In this document: positions 1-8,116 of the stretch, piece after piece
Layout of the letters: each line of letters begins with the position of its first letter
Numbering within the stretch: position 1 is the first letter of the stretch
Source: Polaromonas sp047303325
GTDB taxonomy: Bacteria > Pseudomonadota > Gammaproteobacteria > Burkholderiales > Burkholderiaceae_C
Assembly (NCBI RefSeq): GCF_047303325.1
Contig: NZ_JBKBEX010000025.1
Span: 11,469 to 75,468, forward strand
Reading direction: 5' to 3'
DNA: 64,000 nt
Position numbers and translations under genes: made by a program
Notes under the pieces: model-generated
Seen by the model: the letters and a program-made list of their open reading frames with translations, nothing else
Databases searched by the model: none
What the model was told of the DNA's origin: nothing

Positions 1-25
1 GATGGTCAGCAGTACGAGACAACAT
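1..25 (-). CDS. Alpha-E domain protein, first 8 codons only (cut by window edge)
   Basis: Only the first eight codons (MLSRTADH) lie inside the window. The ATG at 23-25 (read on the minus strand) starts two bases after the stop of the upstream ATP-grasp gene, and a GGAGG ribosome-binding site sits nine bases before it, inside the end of that gene. The opening 'SR-A-(D/E)-(H/N)' matches the beginning of the alpha-E region in the fused protein at 8117-10900 (SRAAENLFW) and is typical of alpha-E proteins (COG2307), which usually follow a circularly permuted ATP-grasp gene. The family assignment therefore rests mainly on context and the short match. Confidence 0.6.
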
Positions 26-27
26 GA

Positions 28-1533
28 TTATTTTCCTCCCGCTTGGACTTGGGTCTGCGACTGCGATTGGGACTGGAACCCCACGGGCGATGACGGACCT
101 TCCAGAATCCAGGTGTCCTTGGTGCCGCCGCCCTGCGAGGAGTTGACCACCAGCGAGCCGTCTTTGAGCGCCACGCGCGTGAGGCCGCCGGGCACCATCT
201 GCACTTCCTTGCCGCTCAGCACAAAAGGCCGCAAATCGATATGGCGCGGCGCGATGCCGCTTTCAACATAGGTCGGGCAGGTGGAAAGGCTCAGCGTAGG
301 CTGGGCGATATAGCCCGAGGGGTTGGCCAGCAAGGCGGCGCGGAACTCCTCGATCTCGGCCTTGGTGGCGGCCGGGCCGACCAGCATGCCGTAGCCGCCC
401 GCGCCGTGCACTTCCTTGACGACCAAGTCCTTGAGGTTGGCCAGGGTGTACTGCAAATCCTCGTTGTTACGGCACATATAGGTGGGCACGTTCTTGAGGA
501 TGGGTTTTTCACCGAGGTAGAACTCGATCATCTTGGGCACATAGGGGTAGATGGACTTGTCATCGGCCACGCCCGTGCCTATGGCATTGCACAGCGAGAC
601 GTTGCCGCTGCGGTAGACGTTGAGCAGGCCCGCGCAGCCCAGCGTGGAATTGGGGCGGAAGGCCAGCGGGTCCAGGAAGTCGTCGTCGACGCGGCGGTAG
701 ATCACGTCGACGCGGCGCGGGCCGCGCGTGGTGCGCATATAGACGAAGTTGTCCTTGACGAAGAGGTCCTGGCCCTCGACCAGCTCCACGCCCATTTGCT
801 GCGCGAGGAAGGCGTGCTCGAAGTAGGCCGAGTTGTACATGCCGGGCGTGAGCACCACCACCGTGGGCTCGGCCGTGGCGGGCGGCGCCATGGCGCGCAG
901 GGTTTCCAGCAGCAGGTCGGGGTAGTGCGCGACCGGCGCGACGCGGTTTTCGCTGAAGAGCTCGGGGAACAGCCGCATCATCATCTTGCGGTCTTCCAGC
1001 ATGTAGCTCACGCCGCTGGGCACGCGCAGGTTGTCTTCGAGCACGTAATACTCGCCCTCGCCCTGTGCATTGGGCGCGCGCACGATGTCGATGCCGCTAA
1101 TGTGCGAATAGATGTTGCCGGGAACGTCAACACCCATCATCTCGGGGCGGAACTGCGCGTTCTGGAAGATCTGCTCGGACGGGATGACGCCGGCCTTGAT
1201 GATCTCCTGGCCGTGGTAGACGTCGTGGATGAAGCGGTTGAGCGCCGTGACACGCTGGACCAGGCCTTTTTCCATGCTGGCCCACTCGTGCGCGGGAATG
1301 ATGCGGGGAATCAGGTCAAACGGGATCAGGCGTTCGGTGCCGGCGCCGTCCTCGTCCTTGGCGCCGTAGACGGCAAAGGTGATGCCGACGCGGCGGAAAA
1401 TCATCTCGGCTTCGGCGCGGCGCGCCTCCATCACGTCGGCCGGCTGTTTCGCCAGCCAGCGCTGGTAGCCCTGGTAGTGTTCACGGACGCTGGATTCCGT
1501 GGCATTCATTTCATCAAACATCGGTCGGCTCAT
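28..1533 (-). CDS. Circularly permuted ATP-grasp type 2 protein
   Basis: 501 residues from the ATG at 1533, which has GGAG nine bases upstream; a TTG 18 bases further upstream is also in frame but less likely. The protein belongs to the circularly permuted ATP-grasp type 2 family (COG2308), predicted carboxylate-amine ligases. Visible family blocks are FDLIPRIIP, LNRFIHDVYHGQ, YYVLEDNLRVPSGVSYMLE, YNSAYFEHAFLA, RRVDDDFLDPL and VKEVHGAGGYGM, ending with VALKDGSLVVNSSQGGGTKDTW. The last ~15 residues are a Ser-Gln run (SQSQSQTQVQ) outside the conserved fold. It is followed after two bases by the alpha-E gene that leaves the window. Its substrate is unknown. A paralogous ATP-grasp module lies at 8117-10900. 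Confidence 0.9.
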   Translation of the reverse strand: MSRPMFDEMNATESSVREHYQGYQRWLAKQPADVMEARRAEAEMIFRRVGITFAVYGAKDEDGAGTERLIPFDLIPRIIPAHEWASMEKGLVQRVTALNRFIHDVYHGQEIIKAGVIPSEQIFQNAQFRPEMMGVDVPGNIYSHISGIDIVRAPNAQGEGEYYVLEDNLRVPSGVSYMLEDRKMMMRLFPELFSENRVAPVAHYPDLLLETLRAMAPPATAEPTVVVLTPGMYNSAYFEHAFLAQQMGVELVEGQDLFVKDNFVYMRTTRGPRRVDVIYRRVDDDFLDPLAFRPNSTLGCAGLLNVYRSGNVSLCNAIGTGVADDKSIYPYVPKMIEFYLGEKPILKNVPTYMCRNNEDLQYTLANLKDLVVKEVHGAGGYGMLVGPAATKAEIEEFRAALLANPSGYIAQPTLSLSTCPTYVESGIAPRHIDLRPFVLSGKEVQMVPGGLTRVALKDGSLVVNSSQGGGTKDTWILEGPSSPVGFQSQSQSQTQVQAGGK

Positions 1534-1623
1534 TGGCTTGATCTCCAGCAAGTTATGCGCAGGGCACTGTTTTGATATAGCTTAGCAAGTTATGCGCCAA
1601 GACGGCGCTGCCCTGCGCTATTT

Positions 1624-4125
1624 TTAACGTCCGGGTACATGATGCCAGTAGCGTTTGCCCTCTTCCCGCTGGCAGCGCAGGGCATCACCATGCTGGCTGT
1701 CCCATGTCGCCGCCCCGCATGTCGCCGATTTGACAAGGCTGATGCCGCGCGCCTCGTAGCGCGCGACCACAGGCTCGGCCGGGTGGCCGAAGCGGTTGCG
1801 ATAACCCGCCTGCGCCATGGCCCATTGCGGCTGGACGGCATCCAGGAATACCGCGCTCGACGATGTCTTGCTGCCGTGGTGGGGTACCAGCAGAAAGTCG
1901 GCCTTGAGGCGGGCCGGATCGCCGGCGGCCAGGGCGGCTTCCTGCGGCGCCTCGATGTCGCCCACCAGCAGGGCCGTACGGCTACCGTTGGAGATGCGCA
2001 GCACGCAGCTCATGGCATTGGGCTTGGCCGGCGTGCCGTAGGCTGCGGCGGGCGGGTGCAGCAGCTCGAACTGCACGCCGTCCCATTCCCAGTGCTGGCC
2101 GGCCGTGCAGCGTTCGGCCTTGCGCAGGGCCTGCAGCGGGTGCGTGTCCTCAATCGAGCTGAGCAGCCGCGCCCCGGGCTGCATGGCCAGCACCGCGGCC
2201 GCCCCGCCTATGTGGTCTATGTCGCGGTGGCTGACCATCAGGACGTCCAGCCGCTCGCCAAGCGCGCGCAGCAGCGGCACCAGCACGCGGTGGCCGGCAT
2301 CGCTTTCGCGCGAAAAACGCGGTCCCGCGTCATAAAGCAGGCTGTGGCCCGCGGTGCGCACCAGCACCGCATTGCCCTGGCCGATGTCGGCCGCCAGCAG
2401 CTCAAACTGCCCAGGCGCGACCCGCAGGGGCTGCCACAGCAGCACGGGCAGCAGCAGCGGAATGCCCAGCAAGCGCCAATGCCAGGGTAGTCGCGTGGCC
2501 AGCAAGCTACCGCCCGTCACACCAGCGACGGCGCACCACAGCGGCGCCGCGGCCACGCTGATGGACGCCAGCGGCCAGCTCGCCAGCCATTGCAGGAACA
2601 GCGCCAGCAGGCTGACGCAGGCGGCGGTCGCGGCCCAGACCGGCGCCCACAGCACGCCCAGCAGGGCCAGCGGCGTGATCAGCAAGGTCACGGCGGGAAT
2701 GGCCACGGCATTGGCCAGCAGGCCCACCAGCGAAACCTGGTTGAACAGCAGCAGCGACAGGGGCGTAAGCGCCAGCGTCACCACCCATTGCTCACGCGCG
2801 GCGCGGGCCAGGCCGGCCAGCCAGCGCGGCCAATGCCGCCATTCGCCTTGCGAAGCCGGCTCCTGAACACCATGGCCAGGACGGACACCGGAATCCGTCG
2901 CGAACAGCACCCCGACCGCCACAAAAGACAGCCAGAAACCGGCCTGCATCAAGGCCCAGGGGTCTACGGCCACCACCACGGCCATGGCCAGCAGCCAGGT
3001 CTGTGCCCAGGGCCATTGCCGACCGCCCTGGCGCAGCAGGATCACGGTGGCCAGCATCAGGAGGGTGCGCTGCGCGGGCACGCCCCAGCCGGCAAACAGC
3101 GCATACAGGGTAGCCAGCAGCAGGCCGCCCAGTGCGCCGGCACCGGCGGCCGGCAAGGCCAGGCACAGCCTGGGCGTGAGAAACGCGGAGCGGCGCCAAA
3201 GGCCGCCGACCAGCAGCGAGGCGGCCCAGGCAAACATGGTGATATGGAGGCCGGAAATACTCATCAAATGCGCGACGCCCGTGGCGCGGAACACATCCCA
3301 GTCGGCGCGCTCTATGGCGTTCTGGTCGCCCACCACCAACGCGGCAATGATGCCCGCCCACTGGCGGTTCTCCACACGCTCGAAAATTTTCTCGCGCACC
3401 GCCTGCCGGGCCTGCTCGACCGGGTACTGCCAGCTGCCGGAAAGCTTTTCAGGCGGCGCGTCATGCGCGCCGGCACGCACATAGCCGGTGGCCTGCAGGC
3501 CCTGCTCCCACAGCCACAGCTCATAGTCAAAGCCGTGCGGGTTGCTGTTGCCGTGTGGCGCTTTGAGCCGCACCGTCATGCGCCAGCGCTCGCCGGCTCG
3601 CAAAGGCTGCGGCTGGCGCTGCAGGGCCAGCGCCGCTTCAAAGGGGTCAGCTTCCTGCAGGTTCTGCGCGGGAGCGCGCGCTTCCCGCCCGGCAAAGCCC
3701 GAATACCAGCCCAGCAGGATGCGCGGCGGCAAGGCCACCTTGCGGCCGTCCAGGCGCGCGGACTCCACGTCGAGGCGAAAACGCAGGCCGTCCTCACCGG
3801 GCTGCGGCATGGCCGGCACGCTGCCTGTGACCTCGATGTCGCGGCCTTCCAGGGCGGACTCCAGCGCGCTGGACTGGAAAACGCTGGCCCGCCAGCCGGT
3901 GGAGCCAAAACCCAGCAGCGTCGCCAGGCCGAACGCCAGCAGCGCCTTGCCCCAGGAAGGGCCGGGCCCATGGCGCGCCAGGCGCCCCGCGAACAAGGCC
4001 AGCAAAGCCAGCAAGGCACACAGCGCATAGCCTTGCCACGGCCACAGCGCGGGCTGCTGCAATTGCAGGGCCACGCCCGCGATAAAACCGGCCAGGGCGA
4101 GCCCCGGGCTCATGGCACGGGCCAT
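1624..4125 (-). CDS. comEC: ComEC/Rec2-type DNA uptake channel
   Basis: About 833 residues from the ATG at 4125; the frame stays open to a TTG at 4212, so the exact start is uncertain, and neither has a strong ribosome-binding site. An N-terminal DUF4131-like part is followed by the multi-spanning competence domain, where SISGLHITMFAW and GWGVPAQRTLLML are classic ComEC blocks. A C-terminal metallo-beta-lactamase domain carries VSHRDIDHIGG and VPHHGSKTSSS. ComEC is the inner-membrane channel that takes single-stranded DNA into the cytoplasm during natural transformation. It is a normal-length full protein. It is flanked on both sides by the ATP-grasp/transglutaminase genes, with no obvious functional link. 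Confidence 0.93.
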   Translation of the reverse strand: MARAMSPGLALAGFIAGVALQLQQPALWPWQGYALCALLALLALFAGRLARHGPGPSWGKALLAFGLATLLGFGSTGWRASVFQSSALESALEGRDIEVTGSVPAMPQPGEDGLRFRLDVESARLDGRKVALPPRILLGWYSGFAGREARAPAQNLQEADPFEAALALQRQPQPLRAGERWRMTVRLKAPHGNSNPHGFDYELWLWEQGLQATGYVRAGAHDAPPEKLSGSWQYPVEQARQAVREKIFERVENRQWAGIIAALVVGDQNAIERADWDVFRATGVAHLMSISGLHITMFAWAASLLVGGLWRRSAFLTPRLCLALPAAGAGALGGLLLATLYALFAGWGVPAQRTLLMLATVILLRQGGRQWPWAQTWLLAMAVVVAVDPWALMQAGFWLSFVAVGVLFATDSGVRPGHGVQEPASQGEWRHWPRWLAGLARAAREQWVVTLALTPLSLLLFNQVSLVGLLANAVAIPAVTLLITPLALLGVLWAPVWAATAACVSLLALFLQWLASWPLASISVAAAPLWCAVAGVTGGSLLATRLPWHWRLLGIPLLLPVLLWQPLRVAPGQFELLAADIGQGNAVLVRTAGHSLLYDAGPRFSRESDAGHRVLVPLLRALGERLDVLMVSHRDIDHIGGAAAVLAMQPGARLLSSIEDTHPLQALRKAERCTAGQHWEWDGVQFELLHPPAAAYGTPAKPNAMSCVLRISNGSRTALLVGDIEAPQEAALAAGDPARLKADFLLVPHHGSKTSSSAVFLDAVQPQWAMAQAGYRNRFGHPAEPVVARYEARGISLVKSATCGAATWDSQHGDALRCQREEGKRYWHHVPGR

Positions 4126-4362
4126 GACACGATGATGAATACAACTGGCCCCAAAGCCGCCTCCCCTGTTTTTTGCTTTTTTTCGAACTTGTTTAACGGG
4201 AAGGCGAGGCAAGAAGCCGACAGTGCGCCATGCAAACTCCGCATGGCGCAGCTCTTGCTTACGGAAATACCATCAAATCCGGGTAAGCTGTTCACACGTC
4301 ATTGAGAAGACCGCATGATGTGGCGGTCCTTGCGCCCAGTTATTTTTTTAAGCGAGGTTGCC

Positions 4363-7300
4363 TTGTCCATCCACGTTGCCCTGAGCCACATCACCCACTA
4401 CAAATACGACCGCCTGGTGCGGCTGGGCCCCCAGGTGGTCCGCCTGCGGCCCGCGCCGCACAGCCGCACCCAGGTGCTGTCCTACTCCCTCAAGGTCGAG
4501 CCCGCCGGGCATTTCATCAACTGGCAGCAGGATCCCTTCGCCAACTACCAGGCCCGGCTGGTGTTTCCCGAGCCGACGCGCGAGTTCAAGGTCACGGTGG
4601 ACCTGGTCGTGGAAATGGCGGTGTTCAACCCCTTTGACTTCTTCCTGGAGCCGGCCGCCGAGGAGTTCCCCTTCAGCTACAACGCGCTGCAGGCCCGGGA
4701 ACTGGCGCCCTACCTGGCCACACAGCCGGCCACGCCGCTGTTCAAGCGCTACCTCGAGAAAATCGACCGCACGCCCAAACGCACCATAGACTTCCTGGTG
4801 GGCCTGAACCAGAGCCTGCAGTCGGACATCCAATATTCGATTCGCATGGAGCCCGGCGTGCAGACGCCCGAGGAGACCCTGCGCCTGGCCTGCGGCTCCT
4901 GCCGCGACACCGGCTGGCTGCTGGTGCAGTTGCTGCGCCACATGGGCCTGGCCGCGCGTTTTGTCTCGGGCTATTTGATACAGCTCAAGGCCGACGTCAA
5001 ATCGATAGACGGCCCCAGCGGCGCCGAAGCCGATTTCACCGACCTGCACGCCTGGTGCGAGGTGTTTTTGCCGGGCGCCGGCTGGGTGGGCCTGGACCCA
5101 ACCTCGGGCCTGATGGCCGGCGAAGGCCATATCCCGCTGGCCTGCACGCCCGAGCCCTCGAGCGCCGCGCCTGTCGAGGGCGGCGTCGACAAATCCGAAG
5201 TCGAGTTCGAGCACCACATGGCGGTGCAGCGCATCTACGAATCGCCGCGCGTGACCAAGCCTTATACCGAAGAGCAATGGCAGGAAGTGCTGGCGCTCGG
5301 CGAGAAAGTCGACCAGGACCTGGCGGCCGGCGACGTGCGCCTGACCATGGGCGGCGAACCGACCTTTGTGGCCACCACCGACCGTGACGCGGCCGAATGG
5401 AATATCGCCGCGCTGGGCCCGACCAAGCGCGGCTATGCGACCGAGCTCGTGCAAAAGCTGCGCGCCGAATACGGCGAAGGCGGTTTCCTGCACTTCGGCC
5501 AGGGCAAGTGGTACCCGGGCGAGCAGCTGCCGCGCTGGGCGCTGAGCATTTTCTGGCGCAAGGACGGCCAGCCGATCTGGCAGAACCCGGCCCTGTTCGC
5601 CGACGAACGCCAGCCCTGTAATTACACCAGTGCCGACGCGCAGCGTTTTATACAAACCCTGGCAGGCAAGCTCGGCCTGGCCACGACTTACATCACGCCG
5701 GGCTATGAGGACACCTGGTACTACCTCTGGCGCGAACGCCGGCTGCCGGTCAATGTGGACCCCTTTGATTCGCGGCTGGACGACGCGATGGAGCGCGACC
5801 GCCTGCGCCGCGTCTTCATGCAGGGCCTGGATTCTGTGGTGGGCTACGTGCTGCCGCTGCAGACCAAGGAGCAGCTCAAGCAGAGGAGCTTCGGCGCCTC
5901 GCCCGCGCTGGCCGGCCCGAAATGGACCACGGGCCCCTGGTTTTTCCGCGACGAACGCATGTACTTGATGCCGGGCGACTCGCCCATGGGCTACCGCCTG
6001 CCGCTGGATTCCGTGCCCTGGGTGTCCAAGACCGACTACCCCTACATGATCGAATCCGACCCCTTCGCGTCGCGGCAGGAGTTGCCGCCGGCTTCGGCGC
6101 TGGCCGCGCGCTACAACGGCAGCTTCAGCGATGCCCGCGGCACCACGGCGGCAAGCCCTTCCGCGGGCGGCAGCGCCAGCTCGCTGGCGCAGTACGTGGC
6201 GCGTTACCTGAGCGGCAACACCGCGCTATCGCAGGCCAGCCGCATCCTGCAGTTCCGTCCGACGGGCAACAATGGCACTGGCGGCGCGGGCGGCCAGTCG
6301 GCCGGCGCATCGCCCGAGGCGGCCGCGCCCGGCGACGACCGCGCGCCCAAGCCTTTTGAATCGGCCGCCTGGCTCACGCGCACCGCGCTGTGCGTGGAAG
6401 TGCGCGACCCGCAGCGCGCCAACGGCCCCAAGGACAAACCCAAGGCCGACCCGGACAGCCAGGCCAACAAATCGGGCCGTGGCGAAGTGGGCGCGATCTA
6501 TGTCTTCATGCCGCCCATGGAACGGCTCGAGGACTACCTGGACCTGCTGGCCGCGGTGGAAGCCACGGCCCAGTCGCTGGGGGTGAGCATCGTGCTTGAA
6601 GGCTACCCGCCGCCGCGCGACCCGCGACTGAAAATGCTGCAGGTCACGCCCGACCCCGGCGTCATCGAGGTCAACATCCACCCGGCCTACAACTGGGGCG
6701 AGCTGGTGGAACACACCGAGTTCCTCTACAAGATTGCGCACGAGACGCGCCTGTCAGCCGAGAAGTTCATGACCGACGGCCGCCACACCGGCACCGGCGG
6801 CGGCAACCACTTTGTGCTGGGCGGCGCCACACCGGCCGACAGCCCTTTCCTGCGCAAGCCGGAGCTGCTGGGCAGCCTGATCGCCTACTGGCACAACCAC
6901 CCCTCGCTGAGCTACCTGTTCTCGGGCATGTTCATAGGCCCGACCAGCCAGGCGCCGCGCGTGGACGAGGCCCGCAACGACCAGCTCTACGAACTCGAGA
7001 TCGCGCTGCGCGAGATCGAGAACAACCGCAAGAAGTACGGCGCCGACATGCCGCCCTGGCTGGTGGACCGCACCTTGCGCAACATCCTGGTCGACGTGAC
7101 CGGCAACACCCACCGCAGCGAGTTCTGCATCGACAAGATGTACTCGCCCGACTCCACCACCGGCCGCCTGGGCTTGCTGGAGCTGCGCGCCTTCGAGATG
7201 CCGCCGCATGCGCGCATGAGCATCGCCCAGCAACTGCTGCTGCGCGCGCTGGTGGCGCGTTTCTGGAACAAGCCCTACCACGGCCGCGTCACGCGCTGGG

Positions 7301-7965
7301 GCACCGAGCTGCACGACCGCTTCCTGCTGCCCGGCTTTGTGCGCATGGACTTCGAGGACGTGCTGACCGAGCTGCGCGAAGCCGGCTACGCCTTCGACAT
7401 GGCCTGGTTTGAGCCGCATTTCGAGTTCCGCTTCCCGCTGATAGGCCAGGTCAAGAGCAACAGCATCGAGCTGACGCTGCGCAGCGCGCTGGAGCCCTGG
7501 CACGTGATGGGCGAGGAAGGCTCGGCCGGCGGCACGGTGCGCTACGTCGACTCCTCGCTGGAGCGCATCGAGGTGCACGTCACCGGCCTGAACGACAACC
7601 GCTACGTCATCACCGTCAACGGCCGGGCCCTGCCGCTGCAAAGCACGGGCCGCGTCGGCGAATATGTGGCGGGCGTGCGCTACAAGGCCTGGAACCCGCC
7701 TTCGGCCCTGCACCCTTCCATAGGCGTGCATGCGCCGCTGACCTTCGACATCGTCGACACCTGGATGGAGCGCTCGCTGGGCGGCTGCCAGTACCATGTG
7801 GCCCACCCGGGCGGGCGCAACTACGACACGCTGCCGGTCAATTCGTACGAGGCCGAAAGCCGCCGCCTCACGCGCTTTTTCCGCATGGGCCACACGCCCG
7901 GCAAGATGCGCGTGGCGCCGGCGCAGCCCAGCCGGGAGTTCCCGTTCACGCTGGACCTGCGCTGA
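4363..7965 (+). CDS. Transglutaminase-DUF2126 (putative amidoligase) fusion protein
   Basis: 1200 residues. I place the start at the TTG at 4363 (LSIHVALSHITHY, normal for the family), preceded by AGCGAGG six bases upstream; an ATG at 4315 is also in frame. Residues ~1-290 form a bacterial transglutaminase-like N-domain plus core with the expected triad Cys180 (CGSCRDTGW), His229 (DLHAWCE) and Asp245 (GLDPTSG). Residues ~300-1190 match DUF2126, annotated in Pfam as a putative amidoligase related to glutamine synthetase/GCS ligases; MGGEPTFVATTDRD, EVNIHPAYNWGELVEHT and GRHTGTGGGNHFVLGG are visible. A low-complexity Ser/Gly/Ala linker lies around residues 600-690. It heads a three-gene run with the ATP-grasp/alpha-E and second transglutaminase genes. 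Product and substrate are unknown. Confidence 0.9.
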   Translation: MSIHVALSHITHYKYDRLVRLGPQVVRLRPAPHSRTQVLSYSLKVEPAGHFINWQQDPFANYQARLVFPEPTREFKVTVDLVVEMAVFNPFDFFLEPAAEEFPFSYNALQARELAPYLATQPATPLFKRYLEKIDRTPKRTIDFLVGLNQSLQSDIQYSIRMEPGVQTPEETLRLACGSCRDTGWLLVQLLRHMGLAARFVSGYLIQLKADVKSIDGPSGAEADFTDLHAWCEVFLPGAGWVGLDPTSGLMAGEGHIPLACTPEPSSAAPVEGGVDKSEVEFEHHMAVQRIYESPRVTKPYTEEQWQEVLALGEKVDQDLAAGDVRLTMGGEPTFVATTDRDAAEWNIAALGPTKRGYATELVQKLRAEYGEGGFLHFGQGKWYPGEQLPRWALSIFWRKDGQPIWQNPALFADERQPCNYTSADAQRFIQTLAGKLGLATTYITPGYEDTWYYLWRERRLPVNVDPFDSRLDDAMERDRLRRVFMQGLDSVVGYVLPLQTKEQLKQRSFGASPALAGPKWTTGPWFFRDERMYLMPGDSPMGYRLPLDSVPWVSKTDYPYMIESDPFASRQELPPASALAARYNGSFSDARGTTAASPSAGGSASSLAQYVARYLSGNTALSQASRILQFRPTGNNGTGGAGGQSAGASPEAAAPGDDRAPKPFESAAWLTRTALCVEVRDPQRANGPKDKPKADPDSQANKSGRGEVGAIYVFMPPMERLEDYLDLLAAVEATAQSLGVSIVLEGYPPPRDPRLKMLQVTPDPGVIEVNIHPAYNWGELVEHTEFLYKIAHETRLSAEKFMTDGRHTGTGGGNHFVLGGATPADSPFLRKPELLGSLIAYWHNHPSLSYLFSGMFIGPTSQAPRVDEARNDQLYELEIALREIENNRKKYGADMPPWLVDRTLRNILVDVTGNTHRSEFCIDKMYSPDSTTGRLGLLELRAFEMPPHARMSIAQQLLLRALVARFWNKPYHGRVTRWGTELHDRFLLPGFVRMDFEDVLTELREAGYAFDMAWFEPHFEFRFPLIGQVKSNSIELTLRSALEPWHVMGEEGSAGGTVRYVDSSLERIEVHVTGLNDNRYVITVNGRALPLQSTGRVGEYVAGVRYKAWNPPSALHPSIGVHAPLTFDIVDTWMERSLGGCQYHVAHPGGRNYDTLPVNSYEAESRRLTRFFRMGHTPGKMRVAPAQPSREFPFTLDLR

Positions 7966-8116
7966 GGGCGGCCGGGGGGCGCCTTTCCCGGCGCCCATCA
8001 GCCTGTCTTATGGCTGCAACAATTGCATGCGCAAGCGGCATAAATCGTCCATTTAGCGGGAAAGCCGTACCTGATTGAGACTTTGCGCCTGCGGGCCGCA
8101 GGCATACTTGCAGCAC

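Noticed and set aside
241..1575. Long plus-strand open frame opposite the ATP-grasp gene
   Set aside because: It has no recognisable domains, is rich in His/Ala/Arg/Gly as expected for antisense of a GC-rich gene, and the minus frame is a clear conserved protein.
2590..4305. Long plus-strand frame opposite comEC
   Set aside because: Composition (Gln/Arg/Gly/His-rich) and lack of motifs mark it as a shadow of comEC.
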